A stretch of DNA of 43,810 nt, taken from a virus. The notes beneath the pieces were generated by a model. That model saw only the letters and a list, made by a program, of their open reading frames with translations, was not told the DNA's origin and searched no databases. The DNA lies in IMG/VR virus record IMGVR_UViG_3300021404_000022, positions 1 to 43,810 of that record, one strand, 5' to 3'. A program made the translations under genes and the position numbers. Position 1 is the first letter of the stretch, and every line of letters starts with the position of its first letter. Below are positions 6,649-13,450 of this stretch, piece by piece.

Positions 6649-7898
6649 GCGCGATCTTCAAGCGCTTTGGAAAAAAGGCGCACAAGTTCATCACGCGGCA
6701 TCCGTCGAAGGACAAGAAGTACACGCTGCTCGAAGGCAGTGTTCGTAGCTCCAAGACGTTCGCGGTTGACGCCAAGCTGATCACGCTTCTGTCCCGGTAC
6801 AACGTCGAGGGCAAGCGCGTTATTTGCGGAAGCACCAAGGGCAATGTCTACAAGAACATGCTCTTGGATATCTTTGCCGTCATCGGCAAGAAAAATTATT
6901 CGTACAATCACCAAACCGGCGAGCTATGGTTGTTCGGCAGACAATGGTTTGTGATTGGCGCCAAGGATGAGGCGAGCTACAAACAGATCCTTGGAATGAC
7001 GATCGGAATCGCGATCTGCGATGAGTGGACAGAGTTTCCCCGCTCATTTACGATGCAGCTTTTCCTTCGTATGTCTCCGGCTGGCGCCAGGCTATATGCA
7101 ACGACCAATCCGGGTACGCCTCAGCACTACCTGTACACCGAAGTCATCCACGGAAAGGATTTCGCGAACGATCTCGAAGTCATCCACTTCACCTTGGATG
7201 ACAACCCAAATATCGGGGAGACCGAAAAACAGCAAATCCGGAATTCGCAGAAGGGCGTTTACTACCTGCGTTACATCCTGGGTCTCTGGGTGGTTGCGGA
7301 AGGCGCCATCTACAAGGACTCGTGGAGCGAGGATCTCCTTTACGACGATTCGACGCGGCCGATCGGGCTCTACAACCAAGGCGGTTGGGTTGATCACATT
7401 ATCGCGGTTGACTATGGAACCACCAACCCGATGGTATTTCTCGAACTGATCGACGACAGCAAGACAGTTTGGATGGACCGCGAATACTACTGGGATTCTG
7501 TCAAAGAGATGCGACAGAAGAGCGATGAAGAGTATGCGGATGATCTGGTCGAGTTCATCAAAAACTCCCGCATCGTGGGCAGTAAGGCTCCGCGGGTGGT
7601 CATCGATCCGAGCGCGGCTAGCTTCAAGGTTGCACTAGAGAAGCGCGGCATTTGGTGCGTAGACGCAAACAACGATGTTGCAAACGGCATTCGCCGCACA
7701 TCGTCTGTGATGGGCATGAAGCGCCTGCGCGTTCATCGCGAATGCGTGAACGAAAAGCGCGAAGTGACGATCTACTCGTGGAATCAGAAGTCGGCCGAGA
7801 ACGGAGTAGAAGAGCCGATCAAGAAGAACGATCACACTCAGGACGCGAAGCGCTACGGGGTGATGGAGTTGTTCCCCGATTGGAGAATGGCGGCCTAG
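6645..7898 (+). CDS. terL: Terminase large subunit (packaging ATPase and nuclease)
   Basis: At 417 residues this is a typical large terminase. The ATPase part has a Walker A-type loop GSVRSSKT (residues 31-38), a Walker B region IAICDEW near residue 122 with adjacent acidic residues, and the coupling motif ATTNPGTP. The RNase H-like nuclease part has IAVDYGTTNPMVF near residue 252 (first metal Asp), VVIDPSAASF (second) and the terminal NDHTQDAKRYGV (third). It powers DNA entry at the portal and cuts genome ends. It is coupled to the small subunit upstream. No intein or truncation is seen. Confidence 0.95.
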   Translation: MSAIFKRFGKKAHKFITRHPSKDKKYTLLEGSVRSSKTFAVDAKLITLLSRYNVEGKRVICGSTKGNVYKNMLLDIFAVIGKKNYSYNHQTGELWLFGRQWFVIGAKDEASYKQILGMTIGIAICDEWTEFPRSFTMQLFLRMSPAGARLYATTNPGTPQHYLYTEVIHGKDFANDLEVIHFTLDDNPNIGETEKQQIRNSQKGVYYLRYILGLWVVAEGAIYKDSWSEDLLYDDSTRPIGLYNQGGWVDHIIAVDYGTTNPMVFLELIDDSKTVWMDREYYWDSVKEMRQKSDEEYADDLVEFIKNSRIVGSKAPRVVIDPSAASFKVALEKRGIWCVDANNDVANGIRRTSSVMGMKRLRVHRECVNEKREVTIYSWNQKSAENGVEEPIKKNDHTQDAKRYGVMELFPDWRMAA

Positions 7899-7899
7899 T

Positions 7900-8133
7900 G
7901 TGGACACAATGTTTTTAGTATTCGAGTGGGCCGGGCATGGAGAGGTTTGCATCCGCGGGATATTCACTGATTTCTCAAAAGCGTTCGACGCTTGCGAAGG
8001 TGAAGACCTCGCGATCGCTCGCATTCCGATCAATATCAAGTTTGTTGAAGACGTGCCAGGCGATTACTGGATCATAGGGACGGACCCAAGGCCAGAGTGG
8101 GCTGTCGCGGAGTGCTTCCATGCCGTTGGTTAA
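7900..8133 (+). CDS. Hypothetical protein, 77 residues
   Basis: The start is GTG 7900 or ATG 7909, immediately after the large terminase. The product is acidic with alternating beta-like segments (MFLVFEWAGHGEVCIRGIF and DYWIIGTDPRPEWAVAECF). It is unrecognised. It overlaps the next small gene by 14 bases. Confidence 0.5.
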   Translation: MDTMFLVFEWAGHGEVCIRGIFTDFSKAFDACEGEDLAIARIPINIKFVEDVPGDYWIIGTDPRPEWAVAECFHAVG

Positions 8134-8329
8134 GACGCCGATCTTCATGGTCGAAAAACGAAAGCGAACATACTTCATATCGCTCTACGTGCCGTGGCTG
8201 CATTACACGTTCGTATTCCGCAACCAAGATCCGACGCCAAGCAGTAACTTCTACCATCTGAAGCGTGCGAATCGGAAAGATCGTTTCTTCCTGGGTTGTC
8301 AACTGATCACGATCACTGAGGTTATGTGA
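8120..8329 (+). CDS. Hypothetical protein, 69 residues
   Basis: ATG 8120 follows GGAG by 7 bases. The protein is basic and aromatic (MVEKRKRTYFISLYVPWLHYTFVFRN) and probably beta-rich. It has no known motif. It is coupled to the next mini-gene by a TGATG junction. Confidence 0.45.
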   Translation: MPLVKTPIFMVEKRKRTYFISLYVPWLHYTFVFRNQDPTPSSNFYHLKRANRKDRFFLGCQLITITEVM

Positions 8330-8427
8330 TGCTGAAAACGCCATGGTGGGCTTGGCTCGTTGCTGCGCTCGGTTGGAACTGCTACTACGTGACAGACACG
8401 GAGATCAAGTTTACGCGAGTGAGGTAA
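8329..8427 (+). CDS. Mini-protein with one membrane segment, 32 residues
   Basis: This gene starts at the TGATG overlap with the preceding stop and reads MLKTPWWAWLVAALGWN, then YYVTDTEIKFTRVR. The tryptophan-rich hydrophobic start is a probable membrane anchor. It is followed 5 bases later by another small membrane gene. It is supported by coupling rather than by homology. Confidence 0.4.
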   Translation: MLKTPWWAWLVAALGWNCYYVTDTEIKFTRVR

Positions 8428-8432
8428 ACTCG

Positions 8433-8540
8433 ATGCGCAAAGAATCGATTCGATCTGCAGCCGTGATGATCGGCAAAGGCGCAATGATACTCGTGCTCTT
8501 CATTGTGGGGGCTCTGTGCATTCGTTGTGGATTTAGTTAG
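8433..8540 (+). CDS. Mini-protein with one membrane helix, 35 residues
   Basis: ATG 8433 has GAGG upstream. The sequence is MRKESIRSAAVMIGKGAMI followed by LVLFIVGALCIRCGFS: a positively charged start, then one hydrophobic helix with two cysteines. It is likely a single-pass inner-membrane peptide of unknown role. Confidence 0.4.
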   Translation: MRKESIRSAAVMIGKGAMILVLFIVGALCIRCGFS

Positions 8541-8549
8541 GAGTCGAAG

Positions 8550-8783
8550 ATGACAGACGAAGTTTTTATGGCCAGGCTTCACGGTTTTGCGTACATCATA
8601 CAACGCGGCGGATACGGAGACGGTCCAGTGCCGGATAGCTTCCAGCCGATCATCCCATACTTCAAGAATGCGGATGGGACCATCAACCGGGAAAAGACGC
8701 TCGATCCGCTGTTGTTTCCTGGGATCACCGGGATCGAGCGCGAGCACCTCCTCAAGATTGACATTCCCTCTACCTCGGGATGA
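8550..8783 (+). CDS. Hypothetical protein, 77 residues
   Basis: A good ribosome site (AGGAG) precedes ATG 8550. The protein is soluble with aromatic and Gly/Pro-rich turns (IIQRGGYGDGPVPDSFQPIIPYFKN). No known motif is present. It is the last rightward gene before the leftward accessory operon. Confidence 0.5.
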   Translation: MTDEVFMARLHGFAYIIQRGGYGDGPVPDSFQPIIPYFKNADGTINREKTLDPLLFPGITGIEREHLLKIDIPSTSG

Positions 8784-8804
8784 CAAGTTTAGCGATTTGC
8801 AGCT

Positions 8805-9059
8805 TCATCCACCAAACGAAATAGCTGAAGCTGAGTTTCCCTTGGTCGTTTGTGATAGGCCTCCGATACCAAGGAATGTCGGAGCGCCGTAGATCCGCAC
8901 TGAAGATTGTAGGGTTGGAGTCCATGAATTCCTCTGCGAGAGCCATGGCGATTCCTGCGCAGCCAGAACCGTTCCACTTATGACTACGGCAAGGAATAGC
9001 TTTGCTGAGGTAGAACTCTCCCGTTTCTTTTTGTGCTGATTGTTTGTCAATGGCTTCAC
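8805..9059 (-). CDS. Small secreted or membrane-anchored hypothetical protein
   Basis: The product has a basic N-terminus (QHKKKRESSTSAK) followed by a hydrophobic run (LFLAVVISGTVLAAQE) that reads as a signal peptide with AxA-like cleavage. A short Ser/Gly-rich mature part follows. The start is GTG 9059 or, with better ribosome spacing, TTG 9050. The function is unknown. It is the 3'-most gene of the leftward operon. Confidence 0.4.
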   Translation of the reverse strand: MKPLTNNQHKKKRESSTSAKLFLAVVISGTVLAAQESPWLSQRNSWTPTLQSSVRIYGAPTFLGIGGLSQTTKGNSASAISFGG

Positions 9060-9090
9060 CTTCTTTCGGGCGCTGGATGCGCGATAAAGA

Positions 9091-9405
9091 TTAGTTGGTG
9101 CCGAATGTTTCCCAAGATGCTAGGTGAGATGGCTTCTCGAAGAACCTCTTTGGGATTGCAGTCATAAGCGACAACTGTCGGCACATATTTTCCATGTAGT
9201 CATTCTTCGCTCGAACGAATGCGAGATCATCTGGACTCGGAAGGATCTCTACAAATTCCATCGGAATCGCTTTTCGTTGGCGTCGATCATCCAAGCTGAG
9301 ATCACCAGGGACAGTCCGGATTTCGAAGCGATAGAATGGCAAGATCCATTCCGTGTGAATGTGGAGCCGCGGCCGTCGCTTGTGGACGTGCTTAAGATTG
9401 GGCAT
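9091..9405 (-). CDS. Hypothetical protein beginning MPNLKHVHK
   Basis: ATG 9405 overlaps the end of the upstream gene on the same strand. The 104-residue product is basic with HKRRPRLHIHTEWILPFYRFEIRTVPG at the start and an acidic middle (MEFVEILPSPDDLAFVRAKND). Its first residues resemble the start of the neighbouring gene product (MPNLRYVRMMPRKL), hinting at a partial duplication. It is unrecognised. Confidence 0.5.
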   Translation of the reverse strand: MPNLKHVHKRRPRLHIHTEWILPFYRFEIRTVPGDLSLDDRRQRKAIPMEFVEILPSPDDLAFVRAKNDYMENMCRQLSLMTAIPKRFFEKPSHLASWETFGTN

Positions 9406-9868
9406 CGAAGAATCCTTTGTCATGGAGTATGCTTGCGAGTTCGGCTGGCATCTGCATATCGAACGAGATCTTACCCAGTTCACTTGGCTGCGCGAAAGAG
9501 ATATCTACACCAATCTGATCGCGGCGAAATCCATAATGCTCGGCGAGATCGCCAAGCGCATTGTACTGAGCTAGACGAACCGTTTCGATTGCATCGGAGA
9601 AAGATGGCTTGATCTCGTCCTGAAGGGCAGCGCGAAAGTCGTCGTATAGTTTCCATGCCGGATCGTCCGACTTGGGGAAGTGATCTTGGCAGGATTCCAG
9701 CAGGCTCTTTACCCGCAGATTGTAAGCGAGATTGTATCTCACGCTTTCTTGCAGGATCTCGCTAAATCTCGGCGCCTCTTCAATGGCACCGAGCAGAGCG
9801 CGATGAAGGCACTTTACCTGCTTATTCAACTTCCGCGGCATCATGCGGACATAACGAAGGTTAGGCAT
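9392..9868 (-). CDS. Hypothetical helical protein, 158 residues
   Basis: ATG 9868 follows a purine-rich site (GAAAGAAAG). The protein is mostly helical and charged (KQVKCLHRALLGAIEEAPRF and YDDFRAALQDEIKPSFSDAIETVRL). It lacks cysteine motifs or membrane segments. It shares its opening residues with the downstream gene. No family is recognised. Confidence 0.5.
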   Translation of the reverse strand: MPNLRYVRMMPRKLNKQVKCLHRALLGAIEEAPRFSEILQESVRYNLAYNLRVKSLLESCQDHFPKSDDPAWKLYDDFRAALQDEIKPSFSDAIETVRLAQYNALGDLAEHYGFRRDQIGVDISFAQPSELGKISFDMQMPAELASILHDKGFFDAQS

Positions 9869-10097
9869 TGTCGCTTTCTTTCTTGACGATCTCGATAGCG
9901 GTAATCGGCCGTTCGTTCGCGGTACAAATCGTGATCGAGCCATCTGGATTTAGGGACGCGTGATTGAAACGAAGCGGCTTGAGCACGCGGCCATTGCCAT
10001 CGCAGTTGTAGCAAACCATTTGTTGGCCGTCTGAAGCGATAAATACCTGACGGCCCTTGCAAGCTGGACAGATCATGCTTCGATCGTCATCGGCCAT
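9861..10097 (-). CDS. DnaJ-type zinc-knuckle small protein
   Basis: The 78-residue product carries CPACKGRQVF and CYNCDGNGRV near the N-terminus, the CxxCxG repeat form of the DnaJ cysteine-rich zinc domain. A short beta-rich tail (SITICTANERPITAIEIV) follows. There is no J domain. ATG 10097 has AAGGAAA upstream. Small DnaJ-zinc proteins are common in phage accessory operons and their roles are generally unknown. Confidence 0.5.
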   Translation of the reverse strand: MADDDRSMICPACKGRQVFIASDGQQMVCYNCDGNGRVLKPLRFNHASLNPDGSITICTANERPITAIEIVKKESDNA

Positions 10098-10476
10098 AGA
10101 GTTTCCTTGCTCGATCGTCTCGATCGGTCTGACATTGTGGACACTCGCGGTTGTTGGGTTCGTTCGGCATATACATCCAGTTCGAATCATGGACTGGGCA
10201 GTATGCCATATGCCAGCCTTTAAGAAATTCCGGTTCTGGAGTCTGTTTCGCTTCGATGCGAGCGCGGGAATAATACAAGCGCAAAAGAATCTTGAAGAGA
10301 AGGCAAGGCGCTCCATTTCTTCCGGGGCAAAGCAGAATTACCGCGGCGATGTTCAGGGCCGCAACGATAAGATTGGGTACTCCACCGTGGCCACTTAATG
10401 CCAGTGTGATGTTGGAACCGGCGCTAAAAAAATTGGCGAATGCGATTATCCAAAATACGATGTGGATCAGTTTCAT
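10087..10476 (-). CDS. Membrane protein with C-terminal zinc-binding region
   Basis: ATG 10476 is set by AGGAG 6 bases upstream. Residues 1-65 contain two hydrophobic helices (LIHIVFWIIAFANFF and PNLIVAALNIAAVILLC), followed by a basic stretch. The C-terminal half has AYCPVHDSNWMYMP and RECPQCQ, a likely four-ligand zinc ribbon facing the cytoplasm. The function is unknown. Confidence 0.5.
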   Translation of the reverse strand: MKLIHIVFWIIAFANFFSAGSNITLALSGHGGVPNLIVAALNIAAVILLCPGRNGAPCLLFKILLRLYYSRARIEAKQTPEPEFLKGWHMAYCPVHDSNWMYMPNEPNNRECPQCQTDRDDRARKLYGR

Positions 10477-10484
10477 GACGACTC

Positions 10485-10844
10485 CTATTGAACGCTTTGA
10501 CCGTCTCCCCACGCGCGAAGCAGGCTTTCTGAGGTGGAATCGCACTTGGGCGGAATTGCATAGGGCTCGCCTGGCCGTCGCATAGTTTGAGGGCATTCTT
10601 CGTGGCGAAGCTGATCGATATCAGTGATCACGAAAAGCAGGTTGCAGAAGGGGCAACGAAACGTCTGGCAGATGTAGCCGACGATCGGTTGTCCTGGCTT
10701 GGTGGTATCGTTCAAGTGGCGAACGTGCAGATCTCCACTGATCGGTTCGATGTTGGCCCATAATTCGGCGGGGAAGCAGATACGTTCGATATTGCCATTC
10801 GAGTTCTGGCAATCGAGCAAGGTGTATTCGCAAAATTCAATCAT
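10485..10844 (-). CDS. Hypothetical zinc-finger-like protein
   Basis: The 119-residue product starts at ATG 10844 with AAGGAAA upstream. The N-terminal half is beta-rich (FPAELWANIEPISGDLHVRHL). The middle has a zinc-finger-like set CQTFRCPFCNLLFVITDIDQLRHEEC (two CxxC-type cysteines with a later His and Cys). No enzyme motif is visible. Confidence 0.5.
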   Translation of the reverse strand: MIEFCEYTLLDCQNSNGNIERICFPAELWANIEPISGDLHVRHLNDTTKPGQPIVGYICQTFRCPFCNLLFVITDIDQLRHEECPQTMRRPGEPYAIPPKCDSTSESLLRAWGDGQSVQ

Positions 10845-11199
10845 GGTTAGGATTTCCTTTCGGATTGGAGAAGTTGTCGAGCCACCTCTTACAGCGTTTT
10901 ATCCACGCCGTTACATGTGTAATGTGCCAAAGCTGCAGAACATCCCATAAGCTGGCGGCTTCGAAGAATTCGCAAATGAATTGCTGAGTAAGATCGTCAA
11001 AGTTCGATGCTCTCGGTGGAGCATCTACCCCATTGTCGGCCGGAACTGCTCGAAAGGCATAGCCGAGATAGATGTAATCGGGCGCCTTCCGGCCAACGAA
11101 TTCAAGGTATGTTGTCATAGTTCCGGCGCCTCGAAGACGGCGCCAGATAATCTCATCGGGACGACGATATTCGGGGAAATAGAGGCTCTCATCTGGCAT
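10837..11199 (-). CDS. Hypothetical protein, 120 residues
   Basis: ATG 11199 has AAAGGA upstream. The sequence mixes a basic N-terminal part (YRRPDEIIWRRLRGAGT) with a helical, tryptophan-rich C-terminal part (AASLWDVLQLWHITHVTAWIKRCKRWLDNF). It overlaps the next gene by 8 bases. It is unrecognised. Confidence 0.5.
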   Translation of the reverse strand: MPDESLYFPEYRRPDEIIWRRLRGAGTMTTYLEFVGRKAPDYIYLGYAFRAVPADNGVDAPPRASNFDDLTQQFICEFFEAASLWDVLQLWHITHVTAWIKRCKRWLDNFSNPKGNPNHD

Positions 11200-11235
11200 G
11201 ATGTTCCTTTCAGCCGGATCTGTCTTTGTTAAGGG

Positions 11236-11568
11236 TCAAGCTTCCGGTTTTGATTCTTTACGTAGCACGTACATGTCCACGCTGCTGTGAAGCCAATAGT
11301 CGATGTCGCCGTCCCATTCGTCGAAACGCTGGCCTGCTAATCGTTGGAGATCTTCGCGGTTATGGATAACGCAAAGTGCGATCCGAGCACGATTGGGAAA
11401 TTCGATTCTCTTTTTCTCGGTAAAGTATTTCCCACCGAGAGCGATCATCCACTGCATATTGCAGTCGAGCCAGTAGCGTAAGTCACGCTCGTAGCGGAAG
11501 CACCGCAGGATGATTAGACCTTTGGATACCGATTCGGCCAGGGGCGGATACAGCTTGTTGGTAGTCAT
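11236..11568 (-). CDS. Hypothetical protein, 110 residues
   Basis: The 110-residue protein has several tryptophan/tyrosine-rich helical segments (RYERDLRYWLDCNMQWMIALGGKYF) and a basic beta segment (RIEFPNRARIALCVIHNR). It overlaps the upstream RHH-like gene by four bases (ATGA junction), so translation is probably coupled. No family is recognised. Confidence 0.5.
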   Translation of the reverse strand: MTTNKLYPPLAESVSKGLIILRCFRYERDLRYWLDCNMQWMIALGGKYFTEKKRIEFPNRARIALCVIHNREDLQRLAGQRFDEWDGDIDYWLHSSVDMYVLRKESKPEA

Positions 11569-11759
11569 CGCATGTTAGCTCCATTCTTGGGGAACTTGAC
11601 GCTACTTAGAGGCTTGGTGAATGTCTGCCGGTAATTGGATTCAATTAGCTCGCGCAAGAAAGAGCGCAGCGGTTTCTTGAGGCAGGCAGCCTCGCGTCGT
11701 ACCAAGGCGAGTACATCATCGTCAATTCGAATGGTGATGGGGGTTCCGATTTTACGCAT
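11565..11759 (-). CDS. Ribbon-helix-helix-like DNA-binding protein
   Basis: Starting at ATG 11759, the 64-residue protein has the RHH order. A beta strand TPITIRIDDDVLALVRREA runs into the first helix, then a turn (CLKKPLRS) and a second helix FLRELIESNYRQTF. RHH proteins bind operators as dimers through the paired strands, so this could regulate the leftward operon or its neighbours. It overlaps both flanking genes. The assignment is by secondary-structure pattern, not by a diagnostic residue. Confidence 0.5.
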   Translation of the reverse strand: MRKIGTPITIRIDDDVLALVRREAACLKKPLRSFLRELIESNYRQTFTKPLSSVKFPKNGANMR

Positions 11760-11976
11760 TGCAGGCCGTACCTTCCGCGGACTGGATCGGGTGATTATGC
11801 CCACAGTGCGGATATCCGCAGCAAGGGCAATCTTGAACTTCGCGAACGTGAAGAGTTTTGACCAATGCTCTGCAGTCGCCGCAATGCAGATTGATCAAAC
11901 CATCTTCTGTCAGACATTCTGACATGATTTTGAATTCGAACGTTGTGTTATAGTGACCGCATTTTTCGCAACGCAT
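11752..11976 (-). CDS. Zinc-ribbon small protein, 74 residues
   Basis: A strong ribosome site (GGAGG) precedes ATG 11976. Cysteine pairs occur at MRCEKCGHYN, LHCGDCRAL and CPCCGYPHCGH, enough for two zinc sites. It may be an RNA- or protein-binding adaptor. There are no catalytic motifs. It overlaps the RHH gene by 8 bases. Confidence 0.5.
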   Translation of the reverse strand: MRCEKCGHYNTTFEFKIMSECLTEDGLINLHCGDCRALVKTLHVREVQDCPCCGYPHCGHNHPIQSAEGTACNA

Positions 11977-11989
11977 AGAAGCCTCCGGG

Positions 11990-12082
11990 TTAGGGTTTGA
12001 TCTTGGTGATCAATTTGCGGAGTAGGGTGCCGATACACAAACCGGCAATGATGGAAACTATTGCTTGTTCGGGAGGCGTCAC
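11990..12082 (-). CDS. Mini membrane protein, 30 residues
   Basis: GTG 12082 overlaps the stop of the preceding gene (GTGA) with AAAGGAG just upstream. The peptide is VTPPEQAIVSIIAGLCIG followed by TLLRKLITKIKP: one hydrophobic helix and a basic tail. It is likely membrane-associated; support comes from the coupled start and ribosome site. Confidence 0.4.
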   Translation of the reverse strand: MTPPEQAIVSIIAGLCIGTLLRKLITKIKP

Positions 12083-12414
12083 TTTGCTCCTTTCAGTTTC
12101 CAGTACAGTTCGGCAGCCAAGCGAGCAATGAACCGATGATCGTTCGAATAGCTGCCAACGTAGAGAACAGTAGAACCTGCGAGCGTGCTTGAACAAAATT
12201 CGCAGAGCCAGGATTGGGGAAGGTGATCTCCTGTCAAGGTAACATCGGCGCCAATGTGACCGCAGCAATGGCATGGATTGGATGAGACCGTTGGCGCTCG
12301 CTTCAGACCAATCGATTCCAAGATGGCGCCGAAGTTTGGGACCACGTACGACCAAATAAACAAAAACGTGATGCCTGCCAGGAAGGACCAATCTGTTGTA
12401 TCAGTAGTCGTCAT
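12079..12414 (-). CDS. Membrane-anchored zinc-ribbon protein
   Basis: ATG 12414 has GAGAGGA upstream. Residues 8-35 form a membrane helix (WSFLAGITFLFIWSYVVPNF). The middle then has NPCHCCGHIG and WLCEFCSS, a CxxC...CxxC zinc ribbon, followed by a helical tail (RFIARLAAELYWKLKG). The combination of one membrane segment and a zinc ribbon recurs in this operon. The function is unknown. Confidence 0.5.
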   Translation of the reverse strand: MTTTDTTDWSFLAGITFLFIWSYVVPNFGAILESIGLKRAPTVSSNPCHCCGHIGADVTLTGDHLPQSWLCEFCSSTLAGSTVLYVGSYSNDHRFIARLAAELYWKLKGAK

Positions 12415-12427
12415 TGTTCCTCTCAAT

Positions 12428-12601
12428 TCAACGTGCAAGTAGGATGAACATTCCGCCTGACAAGATCGCAGCGCAAGAGATCCCGGCGCCGGTCAAGCAG
12501 ATGAGAACGATTTCGGGTTCGAGGCGACCGGCCGCAAGCAATCCGGCCGAGAACATGAGTCCGAGGCAACCAAAGCCAATCAGTGTTACGGCTTTCTTCA
12601 T
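12428..12601 (-). CDS. Small two-helix membrane protein, 57 residues
   Basis: The gene starts at ATG 12601 with AAAGGAAA upstream. MKKAVTLIGFGCLGLMFSAGLL is either a signal peptide or a first membrane helix, and IVLICLTGAGISCAAILSGG is a second. No further motif is seen. It could be a holin-like or other inner-membrane peptide. Confidence 0.45.
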   Translation of the reverse strand: MKKAVTLIGFGCLGLMFSAGLLAAGRLEPEIVLICLTGAGISCAAILSGGMFILLAR

Positions 12602-12981
12602 TGAGTCATTTCCTTTCTTTCGCGTGCGGAGTTGATCCATTCGTGGAAGGTCATGCCGGTATCAGCACGCAGGAATTCGCGGTAGTTTTTTTGGCTGCGT
12701 GTGAGTTTAGGCGCTGCAGGGCTGGCCTCAATCATGGCTTTGATTCCGGCCTTGGTGACTGAGCAGTTGAAGTAAGGGAGCCAGGTAGTAGTTTGGTGTT
12801 GCTTCATGAAGCCGAGCGCAACAAGTTCTTTGCAGGTTTCTTCGTCTCGTCCGCCTGCGCAGAAGTGGTTACGGTAATAGGGAAAGTGTTCCGGGCCTGG
12901 ATGGCATTCCGGATGATCGTTCTTACCGTAGCGATCGCAGCCAAGCGCGTGTTGTAGGATCTGCAACTGTTCGGGCGTCAT
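12598..12981 (-). CDS. Hypothetical protein, 127 residues
   Basis: This soluble protein starts MTPEQLQILQHALGCDRYG and then NDHPECHPGPEHFPYYRNHFCAGGRDEETC. That Cys/His-rich segment resembles a recurrent family of uncharacterised phage proteins in which LxxLxHALGxD precedes RNHFV. A winged-helix-like part follows (KELVALGFMKQHQTTTWLPYFNCSVTKAGIKAM). This suggests DNA or RNA binding, but the function is unknown. It overlaps neighbours by four bases on each side. Confidence 0.5.
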   Translation of the reverse strand: MTPEQLQILQHALGCDRYGKNDHPECHPGPEHFPYYRNHFCAGGRDEETCKELVALGFMKQHQTTTWLPYFNCSVTKAGIKAMIEASPAAPKLTRSQKNYREFLRADTGMTFHEWINSARERKEMTQ

Positions 12982-13358
12982 TGGGATGTTCTCACTCGCT
13001 TCATGTTTGGTTCATTCTTATCGATGAAGGTCAAAGCATAGTCTTCTCCTCCGCAAGCTTCATCGATCTTCACTTGTAGCTGGCGGTTGGGTTGGACGAT
13101 GTAAAGACAGCGGCGATTCTCGGCCGGGTGATTCCATACCGTTGTATCCGGAGCGATAGCGAGAATCCTTTCAATCATCGATGGGTTGCGGGGTGATGGT
13201 GTCGGCATTATCGCTTTTTCGATTTCACTGAGACGCCTGCCGAGTGCATCGAGGCGTTCATCGTAACTGCGCAGCAGATCGGTGACCATTTGGAGCGGCG
13301 ATCGAGGAGTATCGAAAGCCGTTGGTTGGCGTTCATAATCCTTTTCGTTGAGTTCCAT
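12978..13358 (-). CDS. Hypothetical coiled-coil protein, first gene of the leftward operon
   Basis: ATG 13358 is preceded by GGAGG at good spacing, giving 126 residues. The helix SPLQMVTDLLRSYDERLDALGRRLSEIEKAIM is heptad-like. The C-terminal half is beta-rich (CLYIVQPNRQLQVKIDEACGGEDYALTFIDK). It is closest to the divergent gap facing the portal gene, so it probably opens the operon. Confidence 0.5.
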   Translation of the reverse strand: MELNEKDYERQPTAFDTPRSPLQMVTDLLRSYDERLDALGRRLSEIEKAIMPTPSPRNPSMIERILAIAPDTTVWNHPAENRRCLYIVQPNRQLQVKIDEACGGEDYALTFIDKNEPNMKRVRTSQ

Positions 13359-13382
13359 AGATGTTCCTCCCAATGCAGGCAG

Positions 13383-13406
13383 CGTACTCCTATTCGTACT
13401 CCTATT
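13383..13406. repeat. Tandem 12-bp direct repeat in a divergent gap
   Basis: CGTACTCCTATT occurs twice head to tail (13383-13394 and 13395-13406) in the 92-bp gap between the leftward operon and the rightward portal gene. On the minus strand it reads AATAGGAGTACG. It may be a regulator binding site; no obvious promoter boxes accompany it. Confidence 0.4.
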
Positions 13407-13450
13407 GCAAGTGGAAAGATTTTAACAACCTGTGGATGTGAAGTGAGCCA

